Assembly (NCBI GenBank): GCA_936432065.2
Contig: OW386285.2
Location: forward strand, 369,893,249-369,957,248
Source of the DNA: Rutpela maculata
Taxonomy: Eukaryota > Arthropoda > Insecta > Coleoptera > Cerambycidae
Direction of reading: 5' to 3'
Length of the DNA stretch: 64,000 nucleotides
This document shows positions 21,941 through 32,900 of this stretch, one piece after another; the stretch's first letter is position 1; each line of letters begins with the position of its first letter. The position numbers and the translations under genes were made by a program. The notes under the pieces were generated by a model. That model was not told the DNA's origin. It was given only the letters and a program-made list of their open reading frames with translations, and did no database searches.

Positions 21941-23036
21941 ATTAGTAAACATTAATTAAGTGTTTAAATTTTTTTGTATCATAAGCTTTCTATATTTATA
22001 TATTTATGATTTACGTCTCGTATTTTGCCATTTTTGTTATTTTTGTTCACGACTTTGTCATCATATAATGTTTGCTAAAGGATTTAAATAAATAGTAAAT
22101 TTTATCATAAATTACAATTTTTAATTTTTTATGTTGTGTCTGTCTAAGTACAATCGAATCTTTCCACAGTGGACAGTTTTGTGATTCAGAAGGTAGCATT
22201 TAGAGTTATTTTGTCTGTGGACGGCGCCCCTTTTGTAAAATCTTTAGTTTCGCTCCCTCTTGGTCGCAAACAATCTAGTATGGTAAGGTGCTGTGAAATT
22301 GTTGGTTCAACCTTCAACTAAAACCGAATTCACGAAATCCCACCTCTCGCATTAGATCAGCTAGTCGCTCGTCGCCTGTGATTTGATTTAGTGTAGACAT
22401 CTATATTTGGAGTAAAACTAACTTATCTGCATTATGTATGTCTGTGTTTATTTTCTTTTATTGGTACTATTGCATACAACTGCTTAGTATTTTTTAACAT
22501 TGGAAATGTTAATGTTCTCGTATATGAGTCCAGATTCATAAGTTTTCTGCAAGGCCGCCGACCGAAAGTGTCGAGGTCAGATGACGTAATACTGAGATAC
22601 GTAGATATTGTGTATGTAGGTGTGAAAGCAATACATTCCCGAAATTTAGTATGTTTTAGTGGCCTGAGATTTGAAGATCGACAGCTACCGTAGATGACTG
22701 AGAGGCGCATTGTTTGGGTCATAGAATCAGCGTAGGCGCCTTCTCAACTAAACAGAAATTGGATTTTGCTATGTAGGGACATTCTATAAAAATAAAGCAC
22801 AGAAGAGCAAGTGATATTTTCATTTCAATATTTAGTGTATTATCATACCTATCTGATTTAATCCAATAGATATATTATAACCGGACAAAAATGTTTAATA
22901 AATCATCGTAGAAAAAAAAATTGTACAGAAATTCGTTTTATAGCAAGCTGAACTGAAATATCGAATAAAAAATGTCTGTTAGTTAAAATATCATTAAGGT
23001 ATTTTTGATAAAACCATTACGAAATGGATAAAAGTT
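21941..23036. other. Unassigned region
   Basis: No recognised coding or repeat content. The 96-codon minus frame at 22432-22722 has no motif. Confidence 0.35.
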
Positions 23037-23058
23037 GCAGTCGGGCGTTGCCGACTGC
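23037..23058. repeat. Perfect 8-bp stem hairpin
   Basis: GCAGTCGG, a GCGTTG loop, then CCGACTGC, about 65 bp outside the gypsy insertion. A similar GC-rich imperfect hairpin (CAGGC..GCCTG, ~27311-27334) lies on the other side, so the gypsy element may have split a palindromic repeat. Confidence 0.5.
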
Positions 23059-23123
23059 GAATATTAAATATGATAGAGTTTGTCGGACTTAAAATTTGTA
23101 TTTCAAATTACGAACATAAATAC

Positions 23124-23555
23124 TGTGACATGTTTCCACCCCTAGGAAACCGCCCTTGCGTGGGTTCCAAAAATTATAACAAGAGATAACCACTAACACA
23201 CTTTATTAAATAATTTACTGGATACTTCACAATACTATTATTAACTTAAATGAACTTTACTGACTAAACATAACAATGTTTATCACTTTGTTTTCACTTT
23301 GGAGTCTTAACCTCACTTGTCAAATCCAAAACTTCTCCAACTTCCTCCGCCGAGAATACGGCCTTATATACCCCTAGTGATTGCTTACTGAATTATTTTA
23401 GAAACGGCGCGGCGTTATCTAGAAGTCTCTTTTCTCTAATGTTCCAGAACGTTTCTACTGTTTCTACTGTCTCACAGATGGCATAACGTACAACATGATG
23501 TATTTTGTTCATGTATTTAGTGCTGCCTACCTCCAAGGGGTGGACATTGGTAACA
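23124..23555 (-). repeat. 3' LTR of the gypsy element
   Basis: On the plus strand it reads TGTGACATG to GGTAACA. Compared with the 5' LTR it lacks a 7-bp piece near CCCTTGC. It contains a TATATACC stretch at ~23365 that could be the core promoter on the minus strand (GGTATATAAGG). Confidence 0.9.
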
Positions 23556-23570
23556 CTGCCCCCTCCTTAA
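23556..23570 (-). promoter_or_regulatory. Polypurine tract
   Basis: On the minus strand AAGGAGGGGGCAG lies directly before the 3' LTR, the expected place for priming plus-strand DNA synthesis. Confidence 0.8.
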
Positions 23571-23850
23571 GCCTGAACATCCCGGTCAGGAAATTCAGCC
23601 TCTTTCACATAGTTCGCCAGCCTATCCAAGTGTACGATCTTCATCTTGGACTTTTTGCTTCGTTGAATCCGATAGACGACATCATTAATTCGGGTAATAA
23701 CAGTATACGGTCCATCCCAAGGAGGTTGAAGTTTCGGGGATCTCCATTCCTTCCGCTGTGGGTTGTACAGCCAAACCAGATCCCCCACCTTGAATCCCCC
23801 TCCTTGAATCCCCCTGTACTGGCATTCTGATCATAACGAGCCTTCAATCG
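23567..23850 (-). pseudogene. Gypsy integrase C-terminal (GPY/F) domain
   Basis: The minus strand reads GDLVWLYNPQRKEWRSPKL, then WDGPYTVITRINDVVYRIQ and MKIVHLDRLANYVKEA: the GPY motif and following beta-strand pattern of the C-terminal domain of Ty3/gypsy integrases, which contacts target DNA or chromatin. Upstream, RLKARYDQN marks the usual lead-in. A short tandem duplication (CCTTGAATCCCCCT repeated at ~23785-23815) shifts the frame just before it. The integrase core that should precede it is missing. Confidence 0.85.
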
Positions 23851-23854
23851 ATTA

Positions 23855-24811
23855 CTAGATTTGCTGTTCTCGGTCATTCTTCGGCTGTTCTCGACTTTCA
23901 TTTCTGTAGTTGCTCGTGGAAAATGGTTCCCCATTGGCAGCACAATTCTTACACTTACGATAGCAGGCCTCCACATTCTGGCGACTATTAACCCAATAGA
24001 ACCGTTCCCGTGCTCTACTTAATGTCTTGTTTATGGCGAAGTGTCTGCTGGACTTTTCATTATGCTCTTCCTGGAGTACATCTGGTACACGACACCTGGG
24101 AATCACTAGACGCATGGCAACCTGTTTCCCATCTGGGCTTTCCCATGCTCTCCTCAAAAGCCCGTCTACGACCGTAACTGAATCCCATTGTGGCCATAAA
24201 GCCTTCAGCCCCACTTCTTTGTTGGAAACATCCTTCCATACTGGACGCGTCCCGCCTTCTTTTGCTCTCAACATGGGTCCGATTTCTACATCGCGCAATT
24301 GCTCTTGCCTCAGAGTTTTCTTTGTCCAACTGTCTGGAAAATCGACCTTGACAGTGTTAACATCAACCATGTTCGGCAATTTTCCTACCTGAGGGTAGCG
24401 CTTGCAATCTTCCTTGTCTGGTTTTCTGGATAATGCAGGAGTTTTGACTGCCTGCGTTGTCAACAGCCTGGTTTTCTCGCATTGGTCGTTCACTTTTGAC
24501 AGAATAAATTGTTCGTTCCCAATCCTTAAGACTCGCTTTCCTACGTCAACAATAAATCCATACTGTTCTATGATATCCAGCCCCAAAATGAAGTCATCCG
24601 TGATGTCAGCCACGATGACCTTGTGGTCAAACCTTAATTGTCCAATCTGCAAACCCAGGTCTACTTCTCCATGAACCGTAGCCCTGCCCCCCATAGCTAT
24701 CCGGACGATCACTTCATTTTGCCTCTTGGTAATCTTTATGCCCGATATAAATCCTGACCGTACCATTGATGACGTAGTAGCTGTATCGATGATAAACACA
24801 TTTTCTTCCAT
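23855..24811 (-). pseudogene. Gypsy Pol remnant: aspartic protease fused to integrase zinc-binding domain
   Basis: A 318-codon frame starts at 24811. Residues ~6-100 are a retropepsin-like protease: FIIDTATTSSMVRSGFISG holds the active-site triad as D-T-A instead of D-T/S-G, and ADITDDFILGLDIIEQYGF is the typical flap-side ILGxD segment. It then passes straight into the region that normally precedes integrase (LRDVEIGPMLRAKEG) and the HHCC zinc-binding domain (EEHNEKSSRHF, then CYRKCKNC). Reverse transcriptase and RNase H, normally ~600 residues between the two, are gone without loss of frame. The frame ends near 23855 before the integrase core. Protease normally cuts the Gag-Pol polyprotein; the fusion could at most process Gag. 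The D-T-A triad may or may not be active. Confidence 0.85.
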
Positions 24812-24821
24812 TCACATAGCC

Positions 24822-26263
24822 TTATAACAGTAGACTATTCGAAATTCCTCGAAGCTGGGAAATCTTTATTTCTCTGGAGGCACTGCATTCCCTAGCCAGT
24901 ACAACCCCCCTGGTACTGTTTTCCTGCTTCTCTTCAAGATTCACAGCGTTTACTTGACTCTCCGGGTTCTGCCGTCGACAGTCTCGTTTCATATGCCCCA
25001 CCTTGCCGCAGTTGTAACATTTAATACCACCACTCGGCTTTCCTTTGTTTTGCTGTTTTTCCTGCTTTCCGAGGTCATCCAGTTTATCGAATAATTTGGT
25101 AAACATTTTCTGCATCTCGGTCAACATGGGGTTCTGGTTCGTTTCTGGTTGTGATTCTTCGAGAGTCACAGCTCGCACTCTCGACCTTGGAATATCTCTA
25201 TATGCGGCTTCTACTTCAAGTGCTACTTTGGTGTCTCGTCAGTCTCAGAACTCGCCTGACCTCTTCGTCCCTTGTGCCATGTAAAAAGGCCCCTACGGCT
25301 AATTGTTCCTGAAATTCTCTAGGTGCACTCGGATACGCCATTTGTGCCAGTCTCTCTATGGTAGCTTCGATTTCCTGTAAACTTTCCCCAGCTTTTTGTG
25401 TCCGCGATTTTAGCTGACCCTGGTATACTTGAGCAAGGTGTTGGTCGCCATATCTCAAGTCAAATGCAGCTTCCAAGACTTTGAAGTCCCTTTGTTTCTC
25501 AACTGGGATAGTCTGGAGTAACTCTGAAGCCTGGCCCCTTAGCGCTAGAACTAATGCCATGGCCTTTTCCTCATTATCCCATTTATTTGCAGATGCCGCT
25601 GCCTCGAATTGTCTTTTGTACGTTATCCATGAGCTTTGGCCATCAAACGAGGGATGTTTTAGTCGAGGCCTGATGATGCTACCAGCTGTCCTCCTTTCTA
25701 TCTCAGCTGTATTTTAAGGCGCTCTACTTCTACTTCAAACTCATTTACATTTTCTTCTACTTTATATACTTTTCCTTCAACCTTATCTACTTTTTTTTCG
25801 ACCTTGTTTACCTCTTCTTTAACTTCCTCCTTGATAGAAATGATTGCGTCCTGTTGTATTTTTATTTGATCACTCAGGATTTTCCTTAATTCCTCCTGGC
25901 GTCTTTCTTCCAAGTCTTCCATTATTTTTCTGAGTTCGTCTCTTTCCTCTTGACGTTGTCTTTCTTGTCCTTCTTTCTCCTCTTGCTGTCGTATCTTCAG
26001 GTCTTCCATAATTTGTCTCAATTCGTCTTTGTCTTCTTGACGTCTTCTTTCTTCATCCTCTTTCTCTTTCTGACGTCTTGTTTCCTGTCTTCCATCATTT
26101 TCTTTAATTCGTCCCTTTCTTTTTGACGCCGTTTTTCTTCCTTCTGGCGTTTTCTTTGCTCTTCTTTATCTTCCTGACGTTGCTGCGTCATCATCTTTGT
26201 AAACTCCGCAAATAGATCCTTCATTTGTTTCTCTCCTGCCATACTTCTTGTTTCTATGGCCAT
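24822..26263 (-). pseudogene. Gypsy gag (broken): charged coiled coil, capsid, CCHC nucleocapsid
   Basis: The first frame starts MAIETRSMAGEKQMKDLFAE at 26263. From there to ~25700 the protein is a Glu/Lys/Arg/Gln-rich, coiled-coil-like region with EERRQEE-type repeats, in two frames (26018-26263 and 25698-26021). The capsid-like part, 25216-25560, reads LALRGQASELLQTIPVEKQR, later AYPSAPREFQEQLAVGAFL, the pattern of retrotransposon gag. 24822-25178 carries the zinc knuckle CYNCGKVGHMKRDC, a nucleocapsid CCHC motif that binds RNA. At least three frame changes separate the parts, so no full Gag is made. It lies directly upstream of the protease frame (10-bp gap), as expected for gag-pol. Confidence 0.85.
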
Positions 26264-26695
26264 AAGATTATGTTACAATAAAATAAATTTAACTGTCACG
26301 TCAATATCGGCAATGGAACTTTCCAGAAAAATCTCAAAATGGCACGAAATAGTCTTATCCATAGTCTTTTGTCACTATCCAGTTCAGAGAATTTAATAAT
26401 CTCCACTAATGTCCAAATAGAAAAGTTCTAGAAATTTTTCACCCACTAACACAAATGAGTCTTTTTCAGTGTCTTTATCACTACTCAGTTTAAAGGATTT
26501 AATTATTACACTAGTGTCCTAATAAAATGTTCTACAATGTCTCAAAAAAAATGCACTGAACACTATTTTCCCGTTCGAAAATAACCCTCGAACAATGTCC
26601 AGTAAATTAGTCCTCTGTGTTAGCACTAACCCTCGAGAACACTTCTCGAACACTTTAGTACAACTTCAGAGCTCCTCTTGTCATAATATTCCGCT

Positions 26696-26706
26696 TTCTG
26701 ACACCA
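26696..26706 (-). promoter_or_regulatory. tRNA primer-binding site
   Basis: The minus strand reads TGGTGTCAGAA three bases inside the 5' LTR. It is complementary to a tRNA ending TTCTGACACCA, which I associate with a leucine tRNA. It primes minus-strand synthesis. Confidence 0.75.
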
Positions 26707-26709
26707 ATT

Positions 26710-27144
26710 TGTGACGTGTTTCCACCCCTAGGAAACCGCCCTTGCAAATTCCGTGGGTTCCAAAACTTATAACAAGAGATAACCATTAACACACTTTAAT
26801 AATTTACTGGATACTTCACAATACTATTATTAACTTAAATGAACTTTACTGACTAAAAATAACAATATTTATCACTTTGTTTTCACTTTGGAGTCTTAAC
26901 CTCACTTGTCAAATCCAAGACTTCTCCAACTTCCTCCGCCGAGAATACGGCCTTATATACCCCTAGTGATTGCTTCCTGAATTATTCTAGAAACGGCGCG
27001 GCGTTATCTAGAAGTCTCTTTTCTCAAATGTTCCAGAACGTTTCTACTCTTTCTATTGTCTCACAGATGGCATAACGTATAACATGATGTATTTTGTTCA
27101 TGTATTTAGTGCTGCCTATCCTCAAGGGGTGGATATTCGTAACA
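26710..27144 (-). repeat. 5' LTR of the gypsy element
   Basis: On the plus strand it reads TGTGACGTG to CGTAACA, flanked outside by ATAC. It includes the promoter region for the minus-strand transcript. Confidence 0.9.
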
Positions 27145-27372
27145 ATACCATGGTAAAATACTTCTTGTTGAAATTTGATCATATCCGCAGTACAGGGCGA
27201 TCGTCAGAGGCGTGTATAATGTGTTATTTTGTAGCTATGGATTCTAATAGTTATTTATGTTATAAGGATCATAATGGCAGCGTTCGAGTGGCCGTGAATA
27301 TTTTCAGGCGAGGCGCTAGCCGAGCCTGATAACATGATGTATGATTGTTTATGATCCAAATTTCATACAAAA

Positions 27373-27448
27373 TTTTATCTTCTGGCACATTTTGACACTG
27401 AAAATGATGTCTATAATTAAATCATTTTGACACGTCAGAAGATAAAAT
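27373..27448. repeat. Short inverted repeat around TTTTATCTTCTG
   Basis: TTTTATCTTCTG at 27373 pairs perfectly with CAGAAGATAAAA ending at 27448; the inner 12 bases diverge. It lies 230 bp from the gypsy insertion. Nothing else is recognised in 27150-27760. Confidence 0.45.
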
Positions 27449-27759
27449 ATTATTGTTATGTTTCATATATGGTGTTATCATTTCCAATGTCTCCGATGAT
27501 TGCAAGGATTGCGAAATCTGTGAATTTTTCTTACTCTAGTAGTATAGAATATATTGTCACTTCTCTGTTTGTTATTAGTTTTCCTAAGCAGGTACGTAGT
27601 ATAAATTACCGTGTATACTTTGAAAATTTGTCAAAAACTTAAAATCTTGATAAATGATGAAATAATTGGAATAACTGGAACATGATATACTTCTCAAACT
27701 CGTTTCAAATAAATAAATACACCATTTATACGGAAATTTGATTTAACAAAGTCAGTCGT

Positions 27760-28345
27760 AGTGAAGGACCGGGCGTTTTCATTCGAAACACTATCAAATG
27801 CTTACCTATTAATCCCATTTCAACTTTATCTCAACATCTAAACAACTCTGGGTCAAATTTATAGTACATAATACGTCCATTGCACTAGATCTTACTTACG
27901 GAGTAGCTAAGATGAATGTAATAGATTTTATTGATCAATTAGATACAGTTACATCTGTCTATCATTCTGCCAACGGCCGATGAAGTGATTTGCATTGGGG
28001 ATGTCATAAATTTACCGAGCGTTGAGAATTTCCCCTCTCTCTGTTTTAGCGCTTATGGATTCTATCAAATTATCACTGAGGCGATGAGAGTGACTGATTC
28101 ATCTTGTACGCTATTAGATCTTATCTTCATTAATAACAGTAATATTGTAGTTGACTTGAGATTAATCAATGCAGGCCATTACATAATGTACTGTAAATTG
28201 CGATATATAATTTCAAAACTACTTCCGAAATTCATAAATTTTCGAGACTGCAGAAACATTTTATTTCCAGATTTTTCTAAAAACTCGACTGGTTTAATAT
28301 TATCAGAGAGAATCATATTCATAAAAAATCCAAATTGCAACTAGC
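27760..28345 (+). pseudogene. LINE endonuclease (APE-type) fragment
   Basis: An early segment reads GVFIRNTIKCLPINP, and 27985 onward reads MICIGDVINLPSVENF, YGFYQIITEAMRVTDSSCTL, LLDLIFINNSNIVVD and INAGHYIMYC. This is the order seen in the endonuclease of Jockey/CR1/L2-type LINEs (GDFN segment, then QxxxxxTR, LIDLIFTN, SDHxxI/V). The catalytic GDFN is degraded to GDVIN and SDH to AGH. Stops and frameshifts occur near 27860-27980. No reverse transcriptase follows. The endonuclease nicks target DNA to start reverse transcription; this copy is dead. Confidence 0.7.
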
Positions 28346-28555
28346 TATATACTAAAATCTGTCATAGATACTAAAGACTGATATAGATACTTTAATACGA
28401 AAGGTTAGAGTCACTACACCTAAATCACCTTGACTCACTGACAATGGACTTCTCATTTATATATAAAAAAAACGAGATATGGCTTTTAAATAAATATTAA
28501 TAATTTAAAAGGAACATTGCGTGGGAACACTAGATTTGTAGATTTGAAAAAAGGA

Positions 28556-29225
28556 GCTCGCTGATTGGCCTCGCGTCCCCTGTGGATCTACCGTGGCACC
28601 TCTAATCTAATTTGATTTAGAGTTCCTTATCCAGCTTTATCTTTTATATCAGACCATAGCCTCGATAAGGGTTCTACGCTGGGTTTTTCTTCGCCAAGTA
28701 TTTGGAATATCAGTCTGGCTAGACCTTCCCAACGGCACAGCACATGTACTGAGGTTTCCTCTTCCTCTTAACATATTCTGCATGTTGTATCCTCTGCCAG
28801 GCCCATTAGACTCATAAGCATATTAAGCCTACGGTGTCCAGTCAGAAGACCCACCATTATCCTAATGGCCTTTCTATTTTAGTGGCCTTTCGTGAGTTTG
28901 GCCGATTGTTCTTTAATAACTTTTTAGCCTGTTTCTGTCGTCGGAAACTCTTCCACCAGTATAGAGATTTATTTTGTACCTATTCATCAATGGATGTCCG
29001 TAAGCATAGCTACACCGCAAAAGAGTTCGGGTCCTACTAAGGCCTTAGACGCGTCTTCCCGGGACAGTTCTTCAGCCTTCTCATTTCCCCTATGTCCCTC
29101 GTGTCCTGGTACACATGCCACGGTCACTTTTTTCCTGACTTCCTAGGTCCATAAGGGCATTTATATAATCCCGTACGAGTCTTGAATCGACCTGCATGGA
29201 ATCGAATGCCGTGTAACAGTTCAGA
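28556..29225 (-). pseudogene. LINE RNase H and C-terminal Cys-rich region, degraded
   Basis: On the minus strand, 29225 to ~28980 reads AFDSMQVDSRLVRDYINAL, then VTVACVPGHEGHRGNEKAEE, the end of an RNase H domain as found in I, R1, Loa and Jockey-related LINEs (WVPGHxGxxGNExAD). Further on are GLLTGHRRLNMLMSLMG, TTCRIC and EETSVHVLC, the His/Cys motif that usually follows. Frames change several times. RNase H removes the RNA strand after reverse transcription. It points opposite to the endonuclease fragment just upstream, so the two come from different insertions. Confidence 0.8.
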
Positions 29226-29884
29226 AGTTACACATAAAAATATAATAAGGAAGTAAATATATTTTAATAAAGATACAGCAGATGAACAATGTTATCACTG
29301 CTTAGTTTCACTGACATGCAGCGTACAAGTCTCGACACAGTAGGGCAGTCTTCCAAACACACCTGCCTCACCATTTGTCAAGCCCACTATGTCTGGTTGC
29401 CTCTTGCAACTCCATGCCTTGCATTAAATTAAATATTATTTCCATTGGCACCTTATGAAATCTGTGGGTCCCAATTGTTTATATTGCTACTTATAATAAA
29501 TATAAGGTTATGTTGTAATCACATTATCAAGTAATTAATTAAATAAAGGACTAATAGGTTACCAGGATATTATTTTAGAATTCAAGGAACGACAGTGAAA
29601 TTTACTTTTAATTTTCATTTATTTATTTATTTATATATTTAACGACGACTTATTTCCGCTACCAAGGCCTATCACCGACACCAGGAGACGAGCTAGCTCC
29701 AACCTAGAAATATTGCAGAACCACTTCTCTTTCAGAAGACTAGGGATTTTTACTTTTTTACTTACCTAAAATTTAATAGACAAAGCCGACTGCATTACAT
29801 CCCTTCCACTGGTATATCTACTGCGCAATCTTCGCCTTAAATAATATAGCTTCTGCGTATACGCTAATATACGAGTCGCTAGAA
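29226..29884. other. Unassigned region
   Basis: Ordinary AT-rich sequence; no recognised element. Confidence 0.3.
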
Positions 29885-29970
29885 GATGGCACGAGAGCGT
29901 TGAGTTTCTTCGACGGTCACCCATCTAAGCATTAACCACGATGAACGTTGTTTAATTGTGTATATCGAAA
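29885..29970 (-). ncRNA. 5S rRNA-derived sequence (SINE3-like or 5S pseudogene)
   Basis: The minus strand reads AATTAAACAACGTTCATCG, then TGGTTAATGCTTAGATGGG and TGACCG. The order and spacing match the 3' half of eukaryotic 5S rRNA (GTTAAGCAACGTCG..CCTGGTTAGTACTTGGATGGGTGACCG), which contains the internal RNA polymerase III control region. It then departs into unrelated sequence, as in 5S-derived SINEs. The 5' half is not clearly recognisable. Many substitutions rule out a functional 5S gene. Confidence 0.55.
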
Positions 29971-31434
29971 TACATATACTTAAGGCGCATCTATGTTCGC
30001 CCCCTAGTACAATTAAAATAAAATCACTAAATCATAAACGTAAATATATACATACACCTTTACACCTACCACTTATAGTGTAATTATAAAATTAATTTAT
30101 TTTTTTCTCTCTTCCTTGCGTACTTGGTAGTATAACAGCGGCAAGAAATATTGTGGAAGGGCCAGCGGAGTTGGGCAGTTCGTCGAGAAGCTTGCCGCTT
30201 ATTTTTCAAGGTACTATCAGCCGGTCCAAAGAATATTGGTACGCTTTCTGAAACACCATGTATACAACATTCTGCAAAAGTAAAAATTCAACTTATAATT
30301 ATTTCTTTGCAGAATATTACACGTGTACCTACTGTTCTTTTAATGGGTAATTTATACATTTCATTAATATTGGATAAACTGCTGTCTAAAGTAACAATAC
30401 ACAAATGATGTAGTAATCGTAACGCCCATAGTGAATTAGTCTAATTAATGTCAACTGAATTTTGTGCTTCGGTTGTAGTTTTAAAGCTTTGCAAAATCAG
30501 CAAATATATTTCTCATTTAGTTGACATAAAGTAAAATCGATGGTAAATGTTTGCTGTCAAATGAAAATTACCAGGCCAGGCCCTGGATATTTCAATTCGG
30601 AAGTAATTAAAACAAAGCGGGAGAATATTTTAATTGCTTTATTTTGATGTTCTTAAAAATATACTAAATTTTTTACTTGGAGCGAGGGAGATAAAGTCAT
30701 CATATTGGAAAACTGATGGCAGAAATGAACTTTATTCGTTTTTTGATAACGTCTCCATTTTTATTGGTTTTAATGATATATCGGGTGAAGAAAACTAGAT
30801 CCTCTACGAAGAAAGTGTAGAAGATTTTTATCGGTTTCGAAACTGCATCTTGGAGAAAGATAAAACCGCGAAAACGTCACCTAATATCTAATGAGTTTCA
30901 TTGTTTGCCGACCATTTGTCGGTTTTAACTGGCGTCAAAAAATTATTTCAGTTGAGGTGTAAGTTTATCAGTTTGTATGGGCATGATATCAGGACATAGA
31001 AGAAGAGATATGCTCACAGTTTTGCAGTATTTAGCGCATGAAGCCAGCTCGCTCTTCAGTAAAAGTGAGGAAAGGAATTTCGGTCATGTACCATAACAAG
31101 AGAGAAAGAGTCAGAATTAACAACCCATCTTTATATCCGAGATAGGAAATTACATTAATATGCTTCCAATTATTTGCAACGGCGCATTTTATTATAAATA
31201 ACTGTTTATGCGGTCTTTGATAATACTATCCCGATGAGAGAAAACGTGAAAGAAAAGGTATTTTTTATTGAAATAACAATAACAATACAACAACGATTCC
31301 TTACGACATTACCATCTACCACAGCTGAAACCCGAACTCAGGAGAGGAGAGCGATTAGCCGTGTTATCTTTCACACAAACGCGGTCTAACTCACTGCTAC
31401 CGTCTCGGCAACACGTAAAATTACCACTAAACAT
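29971..31434. other. Unassigned region
   Basis: No recognised gene or repeat. The 85-codon frame at 30151-30408 has no motif. Confidence 0.35.
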
Positions 31435-31507
31435 ATGAACCCTAACCAGGATTCGAACCCAGGATTTCTTAATCTTTAATTTAATACGTAAGCTACTCAG
31501 CTGGCGA
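31435..31507 (-). ncRNA. tRNA-like relic (possible SINE head)
   Basis: The minus strand has GCCAGCTGAGTAGCTTACG, resembling a D-arm/A box, and 30 bases later CCTGGGTTCGAATCCTGG, a good T-arm with a B box. The anticodon region does not fold convincingly. It is either a tRNA pseudogene or the head of a tRNA-derived SINE. Confidence 0.35.
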
Positions 31508-31800
31508 ATAAGATAAAAAAGATAAGATAATAATAATAAACGAATAGAATAGAAAATAATGTATTTCGCTGACGATTAGGAAATAGAAACTGTTTATTTT
31601 CTCAAATTTTTATTAGAAAATCTTCTGCGTATATTAAATGCTCAGCTGTAATAATGTGTTTATGTTATATTCAATATTCATAGATACTTATTACGCATGC
31701 AGAACTGTTGATATGGTTCATACTTTTATTTTAAACAGTGTTAAATTTGTTAAATTGGCAACCAAATTGTGCAAACATCTACGGAACAATTCAACATGCA

Positions 31801-32236
31801 TTTATCCTCATTCAACAATATTATTGCTGACTCTTTTTTTTATCTGCTTCATTTGTTAAAATTGTTGCAGAATTCCAGTTTATTCTATGCCCATTATTCC
31901 AAGCGTTTTTAGCAAGTTTTCGATCTCTAAATTTCATTCTTCCTAATACAATTCTTGTGTTTACCTAAGCTTACACTAAATGGTTCCGATGACTCACCCA
32001 CATACTATTTATTACACTCATCATGAGCAAAATTAAAAAAAAAAACTGCATTTACAGAATACCGTGTTACTAAAGACATTATGTGCGTGAGTCATCCAGA
32101 ATTTTCAGTACAGGATTGAGTGAGTACAAGAATTATATTAAGGAAGAATGAAATTCGGATATCGAAGATAGATTTGCGAAAACCCCAATTAAATTAAATT
32201 AAAAAACCAGCAATAATATTGTTGAATGAGAAAAAA
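31801..32236. mobile_element. Fold-back (MITE-like) element, ~436 bp
   Basis: TCAACAATATTATTGCTG near the left end matches the reverse of CAGCAATAATATTGTTGA at the right end. Inner blocks also pair (TTTCATTCTTCCTAATA against AAGGAAGAATGAAAT, and GATGACTCACCCACATA against ATGTGCGTGAGTCATC). The arms span most of the length. No coding capacity. Confidence 0.6.
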
Positions 32237-32339
32237 TGTGTGTCGAATTGTGCCGTGGGTGTTTGTACAACCCGATTACCAATGCTGAAAGAAGAACTTA
32301 ACAAATTTAACATTATTTAAAATGAAATCATCAAAGGAT

Positions 32340-32750
32340 CGCGGAACGAAACCGATGAAAATGGTGTTTCGGTTTAATCGGCTGAAACTTTCTTATTTTG
32401 TAGTTCAACTCATGCGGATCAAAAGTTCTCATCACATCGAGACGATTCTATGGACAGTTTTTGAGATACAGCTTGTCAAAGTTAGGTTAATTTATTGCGT
32501 CATTTTAGATGTTCAAGAATTTTTTCTCTTAAACTATTAACTTTAGCAAAAAATTGCAAGGGTTAAAATATTTTTGTTCAAGTCCAATAAAGCTCAAGAA
32601 TTTTCAGAATTTTTTATCAACTGTTAGTTTGAGTAAAATATGTATATGTCATATTTCGGCATGCTTCGTGGAATTGGCTGAAACTTTGAAATTTTGTTGT
32701 TAAAGTTGTGTTTGTGTACGTGCGTGCGTTTGTGTATATGTATGTGCCAA
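32340..32750 (+). repeat. Repeat family D, copy 1
   Basis: Shares the order GGAACRAAACCGATGAAAAT, TGTTTCGGT, GGCTGAAACTTT, ATGGACAGTTTTTGAGATAC, CATATTTCGGCATGCTTC with 60417-60955. No recognisable protein. Confidence 0.75.
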
Positions 32751-32756
32751 TGTATA

Positions 32757-32900
32757 CAGGGTTTTCCATAAATATCGATGACAAAGAACATGAGCGGGTA
32801 GCAATGTAAAAAGTGCCCCCGCACCTACCGAACTAAAATGGCTTCCATAAGATGTCTAGTATGTTGACTATCTTGTGTACAAAGTTTTAAGCTCCTGGAC
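32757..32900 (+). repeat. Terminal segment of a Tc/mariner-type element, unpaired
   Basis: After TA the sequence CAGGGTTTTCCATAAATATCG resembles a Tc/mariner terminus, and the reverse-strand relative TACAGGATTTTC lies at 60935. No right partner was found; the following 500 bp are unassigned. Confidence 0.35.

Larger units (their letters stand above)
23124..27144 (-). mobile_element. Ty3/gypsy LTR retrotransposon, internally deleted (4,021 bp)
   Basis: Two direct LTRs (432 and 435 bp) begin TG and end CA, and the 4-bp direct repeat ATAC flanks the element (23120-23123 and 27145-27148). Reading on the minus strand: 5' LTR, primer-binding site, gag, aspartic protease, integrase zinc-binding domain, integrase GPY/F-type C-terminus, polypurine tract, 3' LTR. 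Reverse transcriptase, RNase H and the integrase catalytic core are absent. The LTRs differ by roughly 15-20 substitutions and two short indels by eye, so the insertion is not recent. It cannot transpose on its own but keeps all cis-acting ends. Confidence 0.93.

Noticed and set aside
22432..22722. 96-codon minus-strand frame
   Set aside because: No domain, no neighbouring element and no repeat copy to compare; length is compatible with chance.
24027..25717. Plus-strand frames of 78-121 codons across the gypsy element
   Set aside because: Shadows of gag and pol on the other strand; no motifs of their own.
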